Part shown: in pieces, positions 1 through 5,439 of the stretch
Layout: each line of letters begins with the position of its first letter
How positions within the stretch are numbered: position 1 is the first letter of the stretch
Position numbers and translations under genes: made by a program
DNA from: DATKYV01 sp035528275
GTDB taxonomy: Bacteria > Acidobacteriota > Terriglobia > UBA7540
DNA length: 5,439 bases
Reading direction: 5' to 3'
Assembly (NCBI GenBank): GCA_035528275.1
Contig: DATKYV010000044.1
Span: 1-5,439 of the forward strand
Notes under the pieces: model-generated
What the model saw: the letters and a program-made list of their open reading frames with translations, nothing else
Told to the model about the DNA's origin: nothing
The model's database searches: none

Positions 1-1
1 G

Positions 2-658
2 CAGGCCCGCTACGCTCGCATGGGCGTGCAGAAATTCAACGACCAGGCGCGGCGCATGGGCCACCAGGTGATCATGGAGTTGAAATTCGACCGTGGCGAC
101 AAGGATTTTTCCCGGCAGGTGCGGATGCTGAAGGACGCCAATCTCGACGGCGTGGTCATTTGGGGCGAGTCGCCCGAGGCCGGGCTCATCCTCAAGCAAA
201 TGCGCGCCGCGGGTCTGGACATTCCCGCGTTCGCGGGCAGCCGCGTTTGCTACAAGGAGACATTGGACATCGCCGGGCCCGCCGCCGAAGGCTTGGTGTG
301 CACCACACCGCTCGACCCCACGCGGGCCGATCCGGCGTGGGTGAGTTTCCGCGGGCGTTATCGCCAGCGCTTCGGCGAGGAGCCCATCGACTACGCGGCC
401 TACGCCTACGACGCGATGAACATCATCATGGGCGCCGTCGAGAAAGCCGGGCTGAATCGCGGGCGCATCATGGATGCTCTTCGCGAGCATCGGTTGAAGG
501 AATATCGCGGCGTGAGCGGCGTCGCCTTCTTCGACAACTCGCTCAACAACGTCGGGCAACTAACCTTCGCCCGCGTGAAAAACGGCAAGTTTGAATACTG
601 GCCAGTGCCCCCACGCCAAGTCACGCTCAGCGCGGACGAAGTCGCCCGGAAGGATTGA
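2..658 (+). CDS. ABC-type branched-chain amino acid substrate-binding protein, 5'-partial
   Basis: This is the C-terminal part (about 218 residues) of a type I periplasmic binding protein of the LivJ/LivK superfamily (Peripla_BP_6 type). Such proteins bind a small ligand, often an amino acid, outside the inner membrane and deliver it to an ABC permease. The frame is open to the window edge and begins QARYARMGVQKF, matching the family's usual 'YGR.G...F' segment between the lobes. The ATG at 20 is therefore internal, not the start. Next come the second-lobe core (DGVVIWGESPEAG), the hinge region with AYAYDAMNII, and the ending GVSGVAFFDNSLNNVGQL, which is the typical family C-terminus. The signal peptide and N-terminal lobe lie upstream of the window. 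The gene ends by overlapping the next, paralogous gene by one base (TGATG), suggesting translational coupling. The ligand cannot be read from the sequence. Confidence 0.88.
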   Translation, partial: QARYARMGVQKFNDQARRMGHQVIMELKFDRGDKDFSRQVRMLKDANLDGVVIWGESPEAGLILKQMRAAGLDIPAFAGSRVCYKETLDIAGPAAEGLVCTTPLDPTRADPAWVSFRGRYRQRFGEEPIDYAAYAYDAMNIIMGAVEKAGLNRGRIMDALREHRLKEYRGVSGVAFFDNSLNNVGQLTFARVKNGKFEYWPVPPRQVTLSADEVARKD

Positions 659-660
659 TG
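648..660 (+). promoter_or_regulatory. Shine-Dalgarno and TGATG stop/start overlap coupling the two binding-protein genes
   Basis: GGAAGG at 648-653 lies four bases before the ATG at 658. The stop codon TGA (656-658) of the upstream gene shares its A with that ATG. This arrangement usually means terminating ribosomes restart on the downstream gene, so the two proteins would be made in linked amounts. It supports 658 over the in-frame ATG at 718 as the start, although 718 fits a signal peptide better. Confidence 0.6.
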
Positions 661-1890
661 AACGTCCCCCGCCGCTGCAAGTTCATCCGGCGAATTCAAG
701 TGAGAGATTCTTTGCAGATGCGTCCCTCATGGCCAGGCACCGGACTCCCGGTGCTGGCGATTCTGATCTTCGCCCCCCTGGCCGCAGCCCAAACCAACGC
801 TCCGACTCCGTACGCCTCCATCGACAAGAGCGCCATCATTTACGCCGGGCCGGGACGCGAAGCGTCTCACGACATCACGGACGCAGATGTCGTGCTTGGC
901 ATGCTGGTTCCGCTCCAAGGGCCGCGCCGGGCAGAGGGGGAAGCGCTGCTCCAGGCAGCGCGAATGGCCGTCGACGACGAAGCTGCGAATCCTCTTCCCA
1001 AGGGCAGGCGGTTGGTGCTGCTGGCGCGCGACGAAAGTGGGCCCTGGGGGCGCGCCTCGACTGAAATCGTCCGCCTGGTGACCGACGACCGCGCGGTAGC
1101 TTTGCTCACCTCTGCCGACGGCGGCGCCGCGCACCTGGCCGAACAAGTGGGCAACAGGTTGGGGGTTCCGGTCGTGACCCTCGCTTCCGATGCCACCACG
1201 ACCGAGATCAATATTCCCTGGCTGTTTCGCCTTCCCCCCAGCGACACCGCGCAGGCCGAAGCGTTTGTTGAAGACATTTACCGCCAGCGCCGCTTCCAGA
1301 GAGTCCTCCTGGTAACCGAGGAAAACCACGACGGACGCGTGGGCATAAACGCGTTCGAAAAGGCTGTCCACAAGCTCGGGGCGCCGGACCCCACGCTACT
1401 CTCCATTGACGTCACATTCGGGGATTTCGAGCCGTATTTGGCCGCCATCCGCGGACAACAACCGCAAGCTCTCGTCCTCTGGACAGGCCCGCAAACCGCG
1501 GCTCGCATTTTGGGTGGAAACGAGAAACGTTCCGTGACGGTCTACCTCTGCCAGAAGGCCGCCCAGGAACCTGTCACCCGATTGGAACTCGGAATCGAGG
1601 GAGGAAGCGTTTGGGCTGCCGCAGCGCGGCCGAATGAAACTGGCGCTGCGCGCCAGAGCTTCGAGCAGCGTTACAGGCAAAAGACGGGAACTCTCCCCAG
1701 CCCGACTGCCCTTGGCGCCTATGATGCCGTGCGCCTGGTGGCTGCCGCGCTGCGCGAGTCCGGTCCCAACCGCGCCCGCCTGCGCGACAGCCTGGCAAAG
1801 GCGCGCAATTTCCCAGGAGTTTCCGGCGCCATCTCCTTCGACGGCGCGGGGAACAATCAGGCCGCCTTCGTCCTCACTCGTTTACAATAA
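658..1890 (+). CDS. ABC-type substrate-binding protein, LivJ/LivK superfamily, with signal peptide
   Basis: A 410-residue second binding protein of the same superfamily. Residues 29-44 form a hydrophobic stretch ending in APLAAA before Gln45, a likely signal peptidase I site, so the product is probably periplasmic. The binding fold starts near residue 78 (VVLGMLVPLQG). It continues with a family segment at WLFRLPPSDTAQAEAF, the interlobe segment DGRVGINAFEKA, and the C-terminal GVSGAISFDGAGNN. Its last 100 residues align well with the upstream protein (FEQRYRQKTG against FRGRYRQRFG; AYDAVRLV against AYDAMNII), so the two are paralogues. The ATG at 658 is chosen because it overlaps the previous stop codon and has GGAAGG at 648-653. 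This gives an unusually long n-region. The in-frame ATG at 718 would give a standard 24-residue signal peptide but has a poor ribosome site. TTG at 655 is also possible. About 30 residues between the signal and the core match nothing I recognise. Confidence 0.88.
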   Translation: MNVPRRCKFIRRIQVRDSLQMRPSWPGTGLPVLAILIFAPLAAAQTNAPTPYASIDKSAIIYAGPGREASHDITDADVVLGMLVPLQGPRRAEGEALLQAARMAVDDEAANPLPKGRRLVLLARDESGPWGRASTEIVRLVTDDRAVALLTSADGGAAHLAEQVGNRLGVPVVTLASDATTTEINIPWLFRLPPSDTAQAEAFVEDIYRQRRFQRVLLVTEENHDGRVGINAFEKAVHKLGAPDPTLLSIDVTFGDFEPYLAAIRGQQPQALVLWTGPQTAARILGGNEKRSVTVYLCQKAAQEPVTRLELGIEGGSVWAAAARPNETGAARQSFEQRYRQKTGTLPSPTALGAYDAVRLVAAALRESGPNRARLRDSLAKARNFPGVSGAISFDGAGNNQAAFVLTRLQ

Positions 1891-1923
1891 GGGGATGAGA
1901 TCATCGCATGGCAAGGCAATCTT

Positions 1924-2376
1924 ATGACGACCAAAGCATCGGTTGCTGAGTTCACCGCGCAGAAAAAACTGGCCGTAGTGGGCATTTCGCGCAAGGGGCG
2001 GAAGTTCGGCAACATGGCGTTCAAGGAACTCAAGAAGCAAGGCTACCAGCTGTTTCCCATCAACCCCAACGCCGAGACCATTCAGGGTGAGCGCTGCTAT
2101 CCCAGCCTAGGCGCGCTGCCGGAGCCGGTGGACGGCGTGCTGGTCGTGGTTCCGCCCGCCGAGACCGAAAAAGTAGTGCGCGAAGCGGCCGCCGCGGGTA
2201 TCAAACGCGTCTGGATGCAGCAGGGCGCTGAATCGCCCGAGGCAATTCGCTTCTGCCAGGAAAACGGCATCGAAGCCATCCATGGCGAGTGCATCCTGAT
2301 GTTTACCGCACCCTCTGCCTTCTTCCATCGAGCCCATCGCTGGGTCTGGGGAGTGTTCGGCAAGCTGCCCCAGTAG
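1924..2376 (+). CDS. CoA-binding domain protein (CoA_binding_2 family)
   Basis: A 150-residue cytoplasmic protein consisting of a single CoA-binding Rossmann domain. It relates to the N-terminal CoA-binding domain of succinyl-CoA synthetase alpha, but has no catalytic ligase or ATP-grasp part. Visible marks are the nucleotide loop AVVGISRKGRKFG (residues 17-29), INPN after the second strand, YPSLGALPEPVDGVLVVVPP, VWMQQGAES (96-104), and the closing HGECILMF (120-127). The last 23 residues (PSAFFHRAHRWVWGVFGKLPQ) are a C-terminal helix also found in a subset of the family. The length is normal for stand-alone members, whose role is poorly known; a CoA-dependent regulatory or protective role is only a guess. 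The ATG is preceded by AAGG at 1913-1916 with a seven-base spacer. It starts 33 bp after the binding-protein gene, so it may be co-transcribed, although the functions have no clear link. Confidence 0.9.
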   Translation: MTTKASVAEFTAQKKLAVVGISRKGRKFGNMAFKELKKQGYQLFPINPNAETIQGERCYPSLGALPEPVDGVLVVVPPAETEKVVREAAAAGIKRVWMQQGAESPEAIRFCQENGIEAIHGECILMFTAPSAFFHRAHRWVWGVFGKLPQ

Positions 2377-2458
2377 GTTTCACCCTCCACGGCTCCCCCG
2401 CACTCCCGAGGTGCCTCGAGCGGGCACACCCCAAGCAGGGTGCTGAAAAACTTGTAGA

Positions 2459-2478
2459 GGCCCCGGCTCGCCGGGGCC
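2459..2478 (-). terminator. GC-rich hairpin, possible terminator for the minus-strand gene
   Basis: A perfect 8-bp stem (GGCCCCGG pairing with CCGGGGCC) closes a four-base loop CTCG. Read on the minus strand, it is followed after eight bases by TTTTT (2446-2450), so it could end transcription of the MBL-PilZ gene, though the T run is farther away than usual. On the plus strand no T run follows. It lies inside the inverted-repeat element and may instead be structural to it. Confidence 0.35.
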
Positions 2479-2506
2479 ATTGCGAGATTGAATCGACTGG
2501 ACTTAT

Positions 2507-2523
2507 GGCGATCTAAAATCGCC
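2507..2523. other. Hairpin with 6-bp stem inside the inverted-repeat element
   Basis: GGCGAT (2507-2512) and ATCGCC (2518-2523) pair perfectly around the loop CTAAA. Neither side has a following T run, so it is not a typical intrinsic terminator. It is the second internal palindrome of the MITE-like element. Confidence 0.45.
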
Positions 2524-2558
2524 GCTACCTCACCAATCCGGGATTTTCCAACACCCTG

Positions 2559-3833
2559 TTAGCGGAGTTTTCTAATCGGCAGGACGTCCGTCTGCTCGTT
2601 CGGTTTTTTCTCGGTTTCTTCGCCGGCGAGGGAAGTCCCGGAATCCGAGGTGCCCTCGTCGGCGGGCAGCGTGCGGGCGCCGACGCCCAGCCCCTTGGGT
2701 TGGCCGGGAAAGGTCCCATCGGTTTGCTGCATTCGCACGGGGTGGGCGATGAAACGAAATCCCACGTCCCCGCGGTGAGTGATCTCGTCGGGAACGACCA
2801 TTTCCAATTCCAGTGGCTGGTCGGGACTGATGCCGGTGGGGGCCACGAAGTGGATGCCGGACTTTGATATATCCTGCGTCACCGCCTGGGTTTCCACCTT
2901 TTCTCCTCCCGCGAGTCTCCAGGAGACCCGGAGGGGAACCTCGATGTGGTACCGGCGACTGCGCCGGCGCTCGTACCCTTCCTTGAGCGAAACGTTGGAT
3001 ACGTAACCCTGCGGAAGGTTGACGATCATCCCTTCCGAAGCGCCTATGGAATTGGGGAATTCCTGCCGCGCCCTTTCCGCCAGGCCGTCCACGTAGTAGT
3101 CGTCGCTATCCGGGTCGTGATGGAACAGGATGAGCTGCTTCACCCCGCACTCGCGGGCGATTCTCGTTCCTTCCAGCCAACTGCTGTGCCCCCACCCTTT
3201 CTTCTCGCCGGCCACCTGTTCCGGAGTGTATTGCGCGTCGTAAACCAACACGTCGGCGCCTTTGGCCAGTTCCCGGATGGCGCGGTCGTGGAAGGGCGAG
3301 CCGGGCTCCGTATCTGTGGCCAGGACGAACGCTGCGCCGTCGGCCTCGATGCGGTAGCCGACGCATTCCTGGGGGTGGTTCAGAGGGGCCGAACTGATAA
3401 TCGCTCCGCTCAGATTGATGGGATCGCCGTCGAGGTCGTAGAAGTGACGCAGGGCGCCCATGGCGCCCATGTTCACGGGAAAGTAAGGGGTGACCATCTG
3501 GCCTTCGACCGCTTCCCTCAACTCGAGGCCCTTTCGAAGCACCGAATGAAACAGGAAAACGTTCCCCTTTTTGTAAAGCGGGAGGAAAAACGGGATGCCT
3601 TGGATGTGGTCCCAGTGGAAGTGGGTCATGAAAACGTATCCGTGGACCGGGTGCTCACCGAATTCGCGAAGCAAGCTCTTCCCCAGCGCGCGGATGCCGC
3701 TTCCGGCGTCCAGAATGATCAGGGTGCCGTTGGCCAGACGGATTTCGATGCAACAGGTATTTCCGCCGTAGCGCGAATTGCGGCGCTCCGGCGTGGGGGT
3801 CGACCCTCTGACCCCCCAAAACTTGATTCTCAT
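2559..3833 (-). CDS. MBL-fold metal-dependent hydrolase with C-terminal PilZ (c-di-GMP-binding) domain
   Basis: A 424-residue two-domain cytoplasmic protein. Residues 1-275 are an MBL-fold hydrolase that opens with MRIKFWGVRGSTPTP. Metal-ligand candidates are the THFHWDH motif (H71, H73, D75, H76), H153 in LNHPQ, D174 in ATDTE and H239 in FHHDPDSDD. All expected ligands are present, so it is probably an active di-metal enzyme. The family resembles RNase Z-like and class II phosphodiesterase proteins, but its substrate is unknown. Residues 287-387 form a PilZ domain: the arginine motif ERRRSRR (288-294) and DISKSG (321-326, the D/NxSxxG motif) are the two c-di-GMP contacts. The last 37 residues are polar and low in complexity. 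ATG 3833 is chosen because GAGGTG lies nine bases upstream and the family begins here; GTG codons at 3854 and 3845 are weaker choices. The stop codon abuts the inverted-repeat element. The gene diverges from the UvrC-like gene. Confidence 0.9.
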   Translation of the reverse strand: MRIKFWGVRGSTPTPERRNSRYGGNTCCIEIRLANGTLIILDAGSGIRALGKSLLREFGEHPVHGYVFMTHFHWDHIQGIPFFLPLYKKGNVFLFHSVLRKGLELREAVEGQMVTPYFPVNMGAMGALRHFYDLDGDPINLSGAIISSAPLNHPQECVGYRIEADGAAFVLATDTEPGSPFHDRAIRELAKGADVLVYDAQYTPEQVAGEKKGWGHSSWLEGTRIARECGVKQLILFHHDPDSDDYYVDGLAERARQEFPNSIGASEGMIVNLPQGYVSNVSLKEGYERRRSRRYHIEVPLRVSWRLAGGEKVETQAVTQDISKSGIHFVAPTGISPDQPLELEMVVPDEITHRGDVGFRFIAHPVRMQQTDGTFPGQPKGLGVGARTLPADEGTSDSGTSLAGEETEKKPNEQTDVLPIRKLR

Positions 3834-3842
3834 CGTCCCCTG

Positions 3843-3848
3843 CACCTC
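3843..3848 (-). promoter_or_regulatory. Shine-Dalgarno site fixing the start of the MBL-PilZ gene
   Basis: On the minus strand this reads GAGGTG, fully complementary to the 16S anti-Shine-Dalgarno core, nine bases before ATG 3833. A longer reading from GTG 3854 would place this site inside the coding region and has no ribosome site of its own. I therefore take 3833 as the start. Confidence 0.65.
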
Positions 3849-4066
3849 GTGCACGCCAGATGAAGCTAGACTAACAAGAAGGCAAGCTTTTTGCCCCGGG
3901 GGAAGCCGCTTTGAAAACCCCGGTCTCCCCTTACGCGCAGAAACCCTGCGCTCAGGCTAGCAAACCCGCGAGGTAATGTCCACCCCTCGCAAGTTCCACG
4001 AGAAATTAATACTATGTGGATACAGAGAATGTTGAACGCCCCGGGCCCACTGCAAACCCCATGGCC

Positions 4067-4095
4067 TTGACCCCCGGAGCAGTGGACAATACAAT
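4067..4095 (+). promoter_or_regulatory. Sigma70-type promoter of the UvrC-like gene
   Basis: A -35 box TTGACC (4067-4072, five of six to consensus) and a -10 box TACAAT (4090-4095, five of six) are separated by exactly 17 bases. Transcription would start near 4102, leaving a leader of about 15 bases that carries the ribosome site AGGGAG (4107-4112) four bases before ATG 4117. GTGGAC (4082-4087) lies in the spacer and could be part of an operator. Confidence 0.7.
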
Positions 4096-4116
4096 CCCGT
4101 TCTAACAGGGAGTTGC

Positions 4117-5277
4117 ATGCGTCTTCAATCCTCTTTAGGGTTTGACTCAGAATCCGACGAAAAGTTGCTCCTTGAGACGATACCAGCCAAGCCGGCCGTA
4201 TTCGCGCTGCATCCTGAGCCGAATCTTGCTCCGCCTGCTCCGCCTTACATCGGCCGCACAGTAGACCTCAGACGCCGCTTGCACCGCCTGCTGCCGAGGC
4301 CCAAGACTGCCTCTAAGCTGTTGAATTTGCGTGACTTCACCCGCAGAATCGAGTTTCAACTTGTGGGTTCCGGCTTCGAAGCGCAGTGGCTCCTTTACGG
4401 CTTGAATCGGGCCTACTATCCGGGGAACTACCGCCAGCGCCTGCGACTGAAGCCTCCCGCGCTCCTCAAGATCAACCTTCGGAACCGATTTCCGCGCTGC
4501 TATCCCACCCGCCGGCTTTCCAACGACGGCTCGCTCTATTACGGACCTTTCCCCTCGCGCGCCGCCGCGGAGCGTTTTGCGGCGGAGTTCCTGGACCTCT
4601 TTTTGATCCGACGCTGCGTTGAGGATCTGGTTCCCGACCCTTCGCATCCGGGCTGCATCTACTCGCAGATGAAGATGTGCCTCGCTCCCTGCTTCGCCGG
4701 CTGCACGGATGCGGATTACCAGGAAGAGGTCACCCGGGTGGTCTCCTTCCTCGACGCCGAGGGCCAGCCGCTCGTGCGGGGCCTTCAGGCCGAGCGCGCG
4801 CAGGCGTCCGAGGCGCTGGAATTCGAACGCGCCGCCAGACTCCATCGGCGAATCGAGAAGGTCCAGGACGTGCTGCGACACAAGCCCGGGATCGCACGCA
4901 ATCTGAGCCAGCTTCACGCCGTGCTGGTGGCGCGCAGCGCGGAAGCCAACCGCGTGGTCTTCTTCCGTGTTTCGGGCGGCGAGGTACGAGGGCCGGTGGA
5001 GTTTTCTTTTGATGAAAACGATCCCTCGCCTTTGCCCCTCGACCAGCGGCTCCACGCGGCGCTTGACCCGCTCGTTCGCCCGGAGGAAGGGCCGGCAGGC
5101 AGTCCGCCTTGGGAGCACCTGAGCCTTCTGGCGCGCTGGTACTTCAGCAGTTTCCGCCAAGGCGAATTGTTGTTGCTGCCACCCTCTCAGGAAATCCCCC
5201 ACGCCCGCCTCATCCGCGTCTGCCGCAAGGTCCTCGCTCCGGTAGGTACTCCTTCGGGCGCCCAGAAGGTCCCATAA
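4117..5277 (+). CDS. UvrC N-terminal-half homologue (Cho-like), GIY-YIG site degenerate
   Basis: A 386-residue relative of the 5' half of excinuclease subunit UvrC, which cuts damaged DNA in nucleotide excision repair. Residues 22-109 correspond to the GIY-YIG domain, with PAVF (26-29) in place of the usual PGVY and PYIGRTVDLRRRL (43-55) for the YIG/arginine part. Residues 167-196 hold the cysteine cluster (C167, C180, C188, C192), spaced almost as in UvrC, where these residues are reported to bind a 4Fe-4S cluster. ALEFERAARLHRRI (233-246) is a UVR motif, the part that contacts UvrB. Residues 254-386 resemble the segment after UVR in UvrC only loosely. The RNase H-like endonuclease and HhH domains of full UvrC (about 600 residues) are absent, as in E. 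coli Cho. By my alignment the catalytic Glu is replaced by Tyr94, the first Tyr by Phe29 and the Lys after YIG by Arg47. DNA cutting is therefore doubtful; a UvrB-binding or DNA-binding role is possible. Confidence 0.85.
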   Translation: MRLQSSLGFDSESDEKLLLETIPAKPAVFALHPEPNLAPPAPPYIGRTVDLRRRLHRLLPRPKTASKLLNLRDFTRRIEFQLVGSGFEAQWLLYGLNRAYYPGNYRQRLRLKPPALLKINLRNRFPRCYPTRRLSNDGSLYYGPFPSRAAAERFAAEFLDLFLIRRCVEDLVPDPSHPGCIYSQMKMCLAPCFAGCTDADYQEEVTRVVSFLDAEGQPLVRGLQAERAQASEALEFERAARLHRRIEKVQDVLRHKPGIARNLSQLHAVLVARSAEANRVVFFRVSGGEVRGPVEFSFDENDPSPLPLDQRLHAALDPLVRPEEGPAGSPPWEHLSLLARWYFSSFRQGELLLLPPSQEIPHARLIRVCRKVLAPVGTPSGAQKVP

Positions 5278-5439
5278 CCGACGGCGCCCTGCGAAGCATC
5301 TGGCGAAGGTCGCTTCAGCTTCCTCCTTCCTGCTTCCCGGAAAAAACACGCGTTTTCCGAACCGCCCTTGTAGATTCAACAACATAGCGGCTTTGCTTTT
5401 GCGTTTTGGCATCCCTTGGCAGTCTTGCCCACGTGCCGC
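5278..5439. other. Terminal non-coding stretch
   Basis: I see no credible gene in these 162 bases. The frame of the UvrC-like gene stops at 5277, and no other frame continues it with UvrC endonuclease motifs. A weak inverted repeat CGGAAAA/TTTTCCG (5338-5344 and 5353-5359, eight-base loop) could serve as a transcription stop, but it lacks a following T run on either strand. The pyrimidine-rich patch around 5315-5338 is not explained. Confidence 0.4.

Larger units (their letters stand above)
2436..2558. repeat. Small inverted-repeat element, MITE-like (about 123 bp)
   Basis: The left end at 2436-2450 reads CAGGGTGCTGAAAAA. The reverse complement of 2544-2558 reads CAGGGTGTTGGAAAA. These match at 13 of 15 positions and face inward. 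Just inside, TTGtaGAGG on the left resembles TTGgtGAGG on the right strand. The interior has no open frame of note but carries two perfect hairpins (2459-2478 and 2507-2523). Together this looks like a MITE or other non-autonomous mobile repeat in the gap between converging genes. No clear target-site duplication is visible (flanks ccaag and ttagc), and no transposase is in the window, so mobility is inferred. A paired structure acting only in transcription termination is the main alternative. Confidence 0.6.
3834..4116. other. Divergent intergenic region with short palindromes
   Basis: This 283-bp gap separates the two divergent genes and contains no gene or tRNA that I can see. It holds a hairpin GGCAA/TTGCC (3881-3895), a hairpin GCGCAG/CTGCGC with a five-base loop (3935-3951), an AT-rich patch around 4001-4016, and four TCCAC/GTGGA words (3979-3983, 3995-3999, 4016-4020, 4082-4086). 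The plus-strand gene has a clear promoter at its right end. I found no convincing -35/-10 pair for the minus-strand gene. Confidence 0.5.

Noticed and set aside
727..1371. 214-codon minus-strand open frame within the second binding-protein gene
   Set aside because: Antisense shadow in the same codon register; no domain signature and no ribosome site worth noting.
2405..2427. Short palindromes (CGAGG/CCTCG; GTGCC/GGCAC) just after the CoA-binding gene as a terminator
   Set aside because: Stems are five bases, mutually exclusive, and no T run follows.
3453..3470. Tandem 9-bp direct repeat (GGCGCCCAT twice)
   Set aside because: It lies in the coding region and encodes MGAMGA in the hydrolase. 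A two-copy repeat in GC-rich coding sequence does not need a special explanation.
2946..3863. 305-codon plus-strand open frame opposite the MBL-PilZ gene
   Set aside because: Also in antisense codon register with a gene that has clear catalytic motifs. The translation resembles no family I know.
4001..4030. AT-rich patch as a second promoter (TACTAT on +, TAGTAT on -)
   Set aside because: Only four of six -10 bases match on either strand and no acceptable -35 box lies at 16-18 bases, so I do not call it.
4147..5412. 421-codon minus-strand open frame opposite the UvrC-like gene
   Set aside because: It is in exact antisense codon register with the UvrC-like frame. There stop codons need rare sense codons (TTA, CTA, TCA) in GC-rich DNA, so long frames are expected. 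The translation shows no recognisable domain, while the plus strand has clear UvrC motifs.
5278..5439. Continuation of the UvrC-like gene into a full UvrC by frameshift
   Set aside because: No frame after 5277 shows UvrC endonuclease or HhH motifs, and the protein ends in a manner like shorter Cho-type relatives. The absence of the C-terminal half looks genuine, within the limits of the window.

Overview
The window is GC-rich DNA with dense coding, long antisense shadow frames and Shine-Dalgarno-led genes, so it is bacterial. The mix of Liv-type binding proteins without permeases, a metallo-beta-lactamase (MBL)-PilZ fusion and a Cho/UvrC-like protein would fit Acidobacteriota or a similar soil lineage. 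This is inference from style only: there is no rRNA or other phylogenetic marker here.

Left part (1-2376, + strand): two tandem, paralogous type I periplasmic substrate-binding proteins of the branched-chain amino acid (LivJ/LivK) superfamily. The first is cut by the window edge. The second starts at a TGATG overlap and carries its own signal peptide. A short CoA-binding Rossmann protein follows 33 bp later and may share their transcript. No permease or ATPase gene is visible.

Middle (2377-2558): the gap between converging genes. It holds a roughly 123-bp element with imperfect 15-bp terminal inverted repeats and two internal perfect hairpins. It looks like a MITE or other small non-autonomous repeat. 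Its right end directly abuts the stop codon of the next gene.

Right part: a minus-strand gene (3833-2559) encodes an MBL-fold hydrolase fused to a C-terminal PilZ domain, so it is probably controlled by cyclic di-GMP. Across a 283-bp divergent intergenic region lies a plus-strand gene (4117-5277) for a 386-residue relative of the N-terminal half of UvrC. It keeps the four-cysteine cluster and the UVR motif. Its GIY-YIG nuclease site is degraded, and it lacks the UvrC C-terminal endonuclease and helix-hairpin-helix domains. This gene has a good sigma70-type promoter. The last 162 bp show no gene.

The genes do not form one obvious pathway. The most unusual items are the probably nuclease-dead UvrC-like protein, the MBL-PilZ fusion and the inverted-repeat element at the end of the fusion gene.
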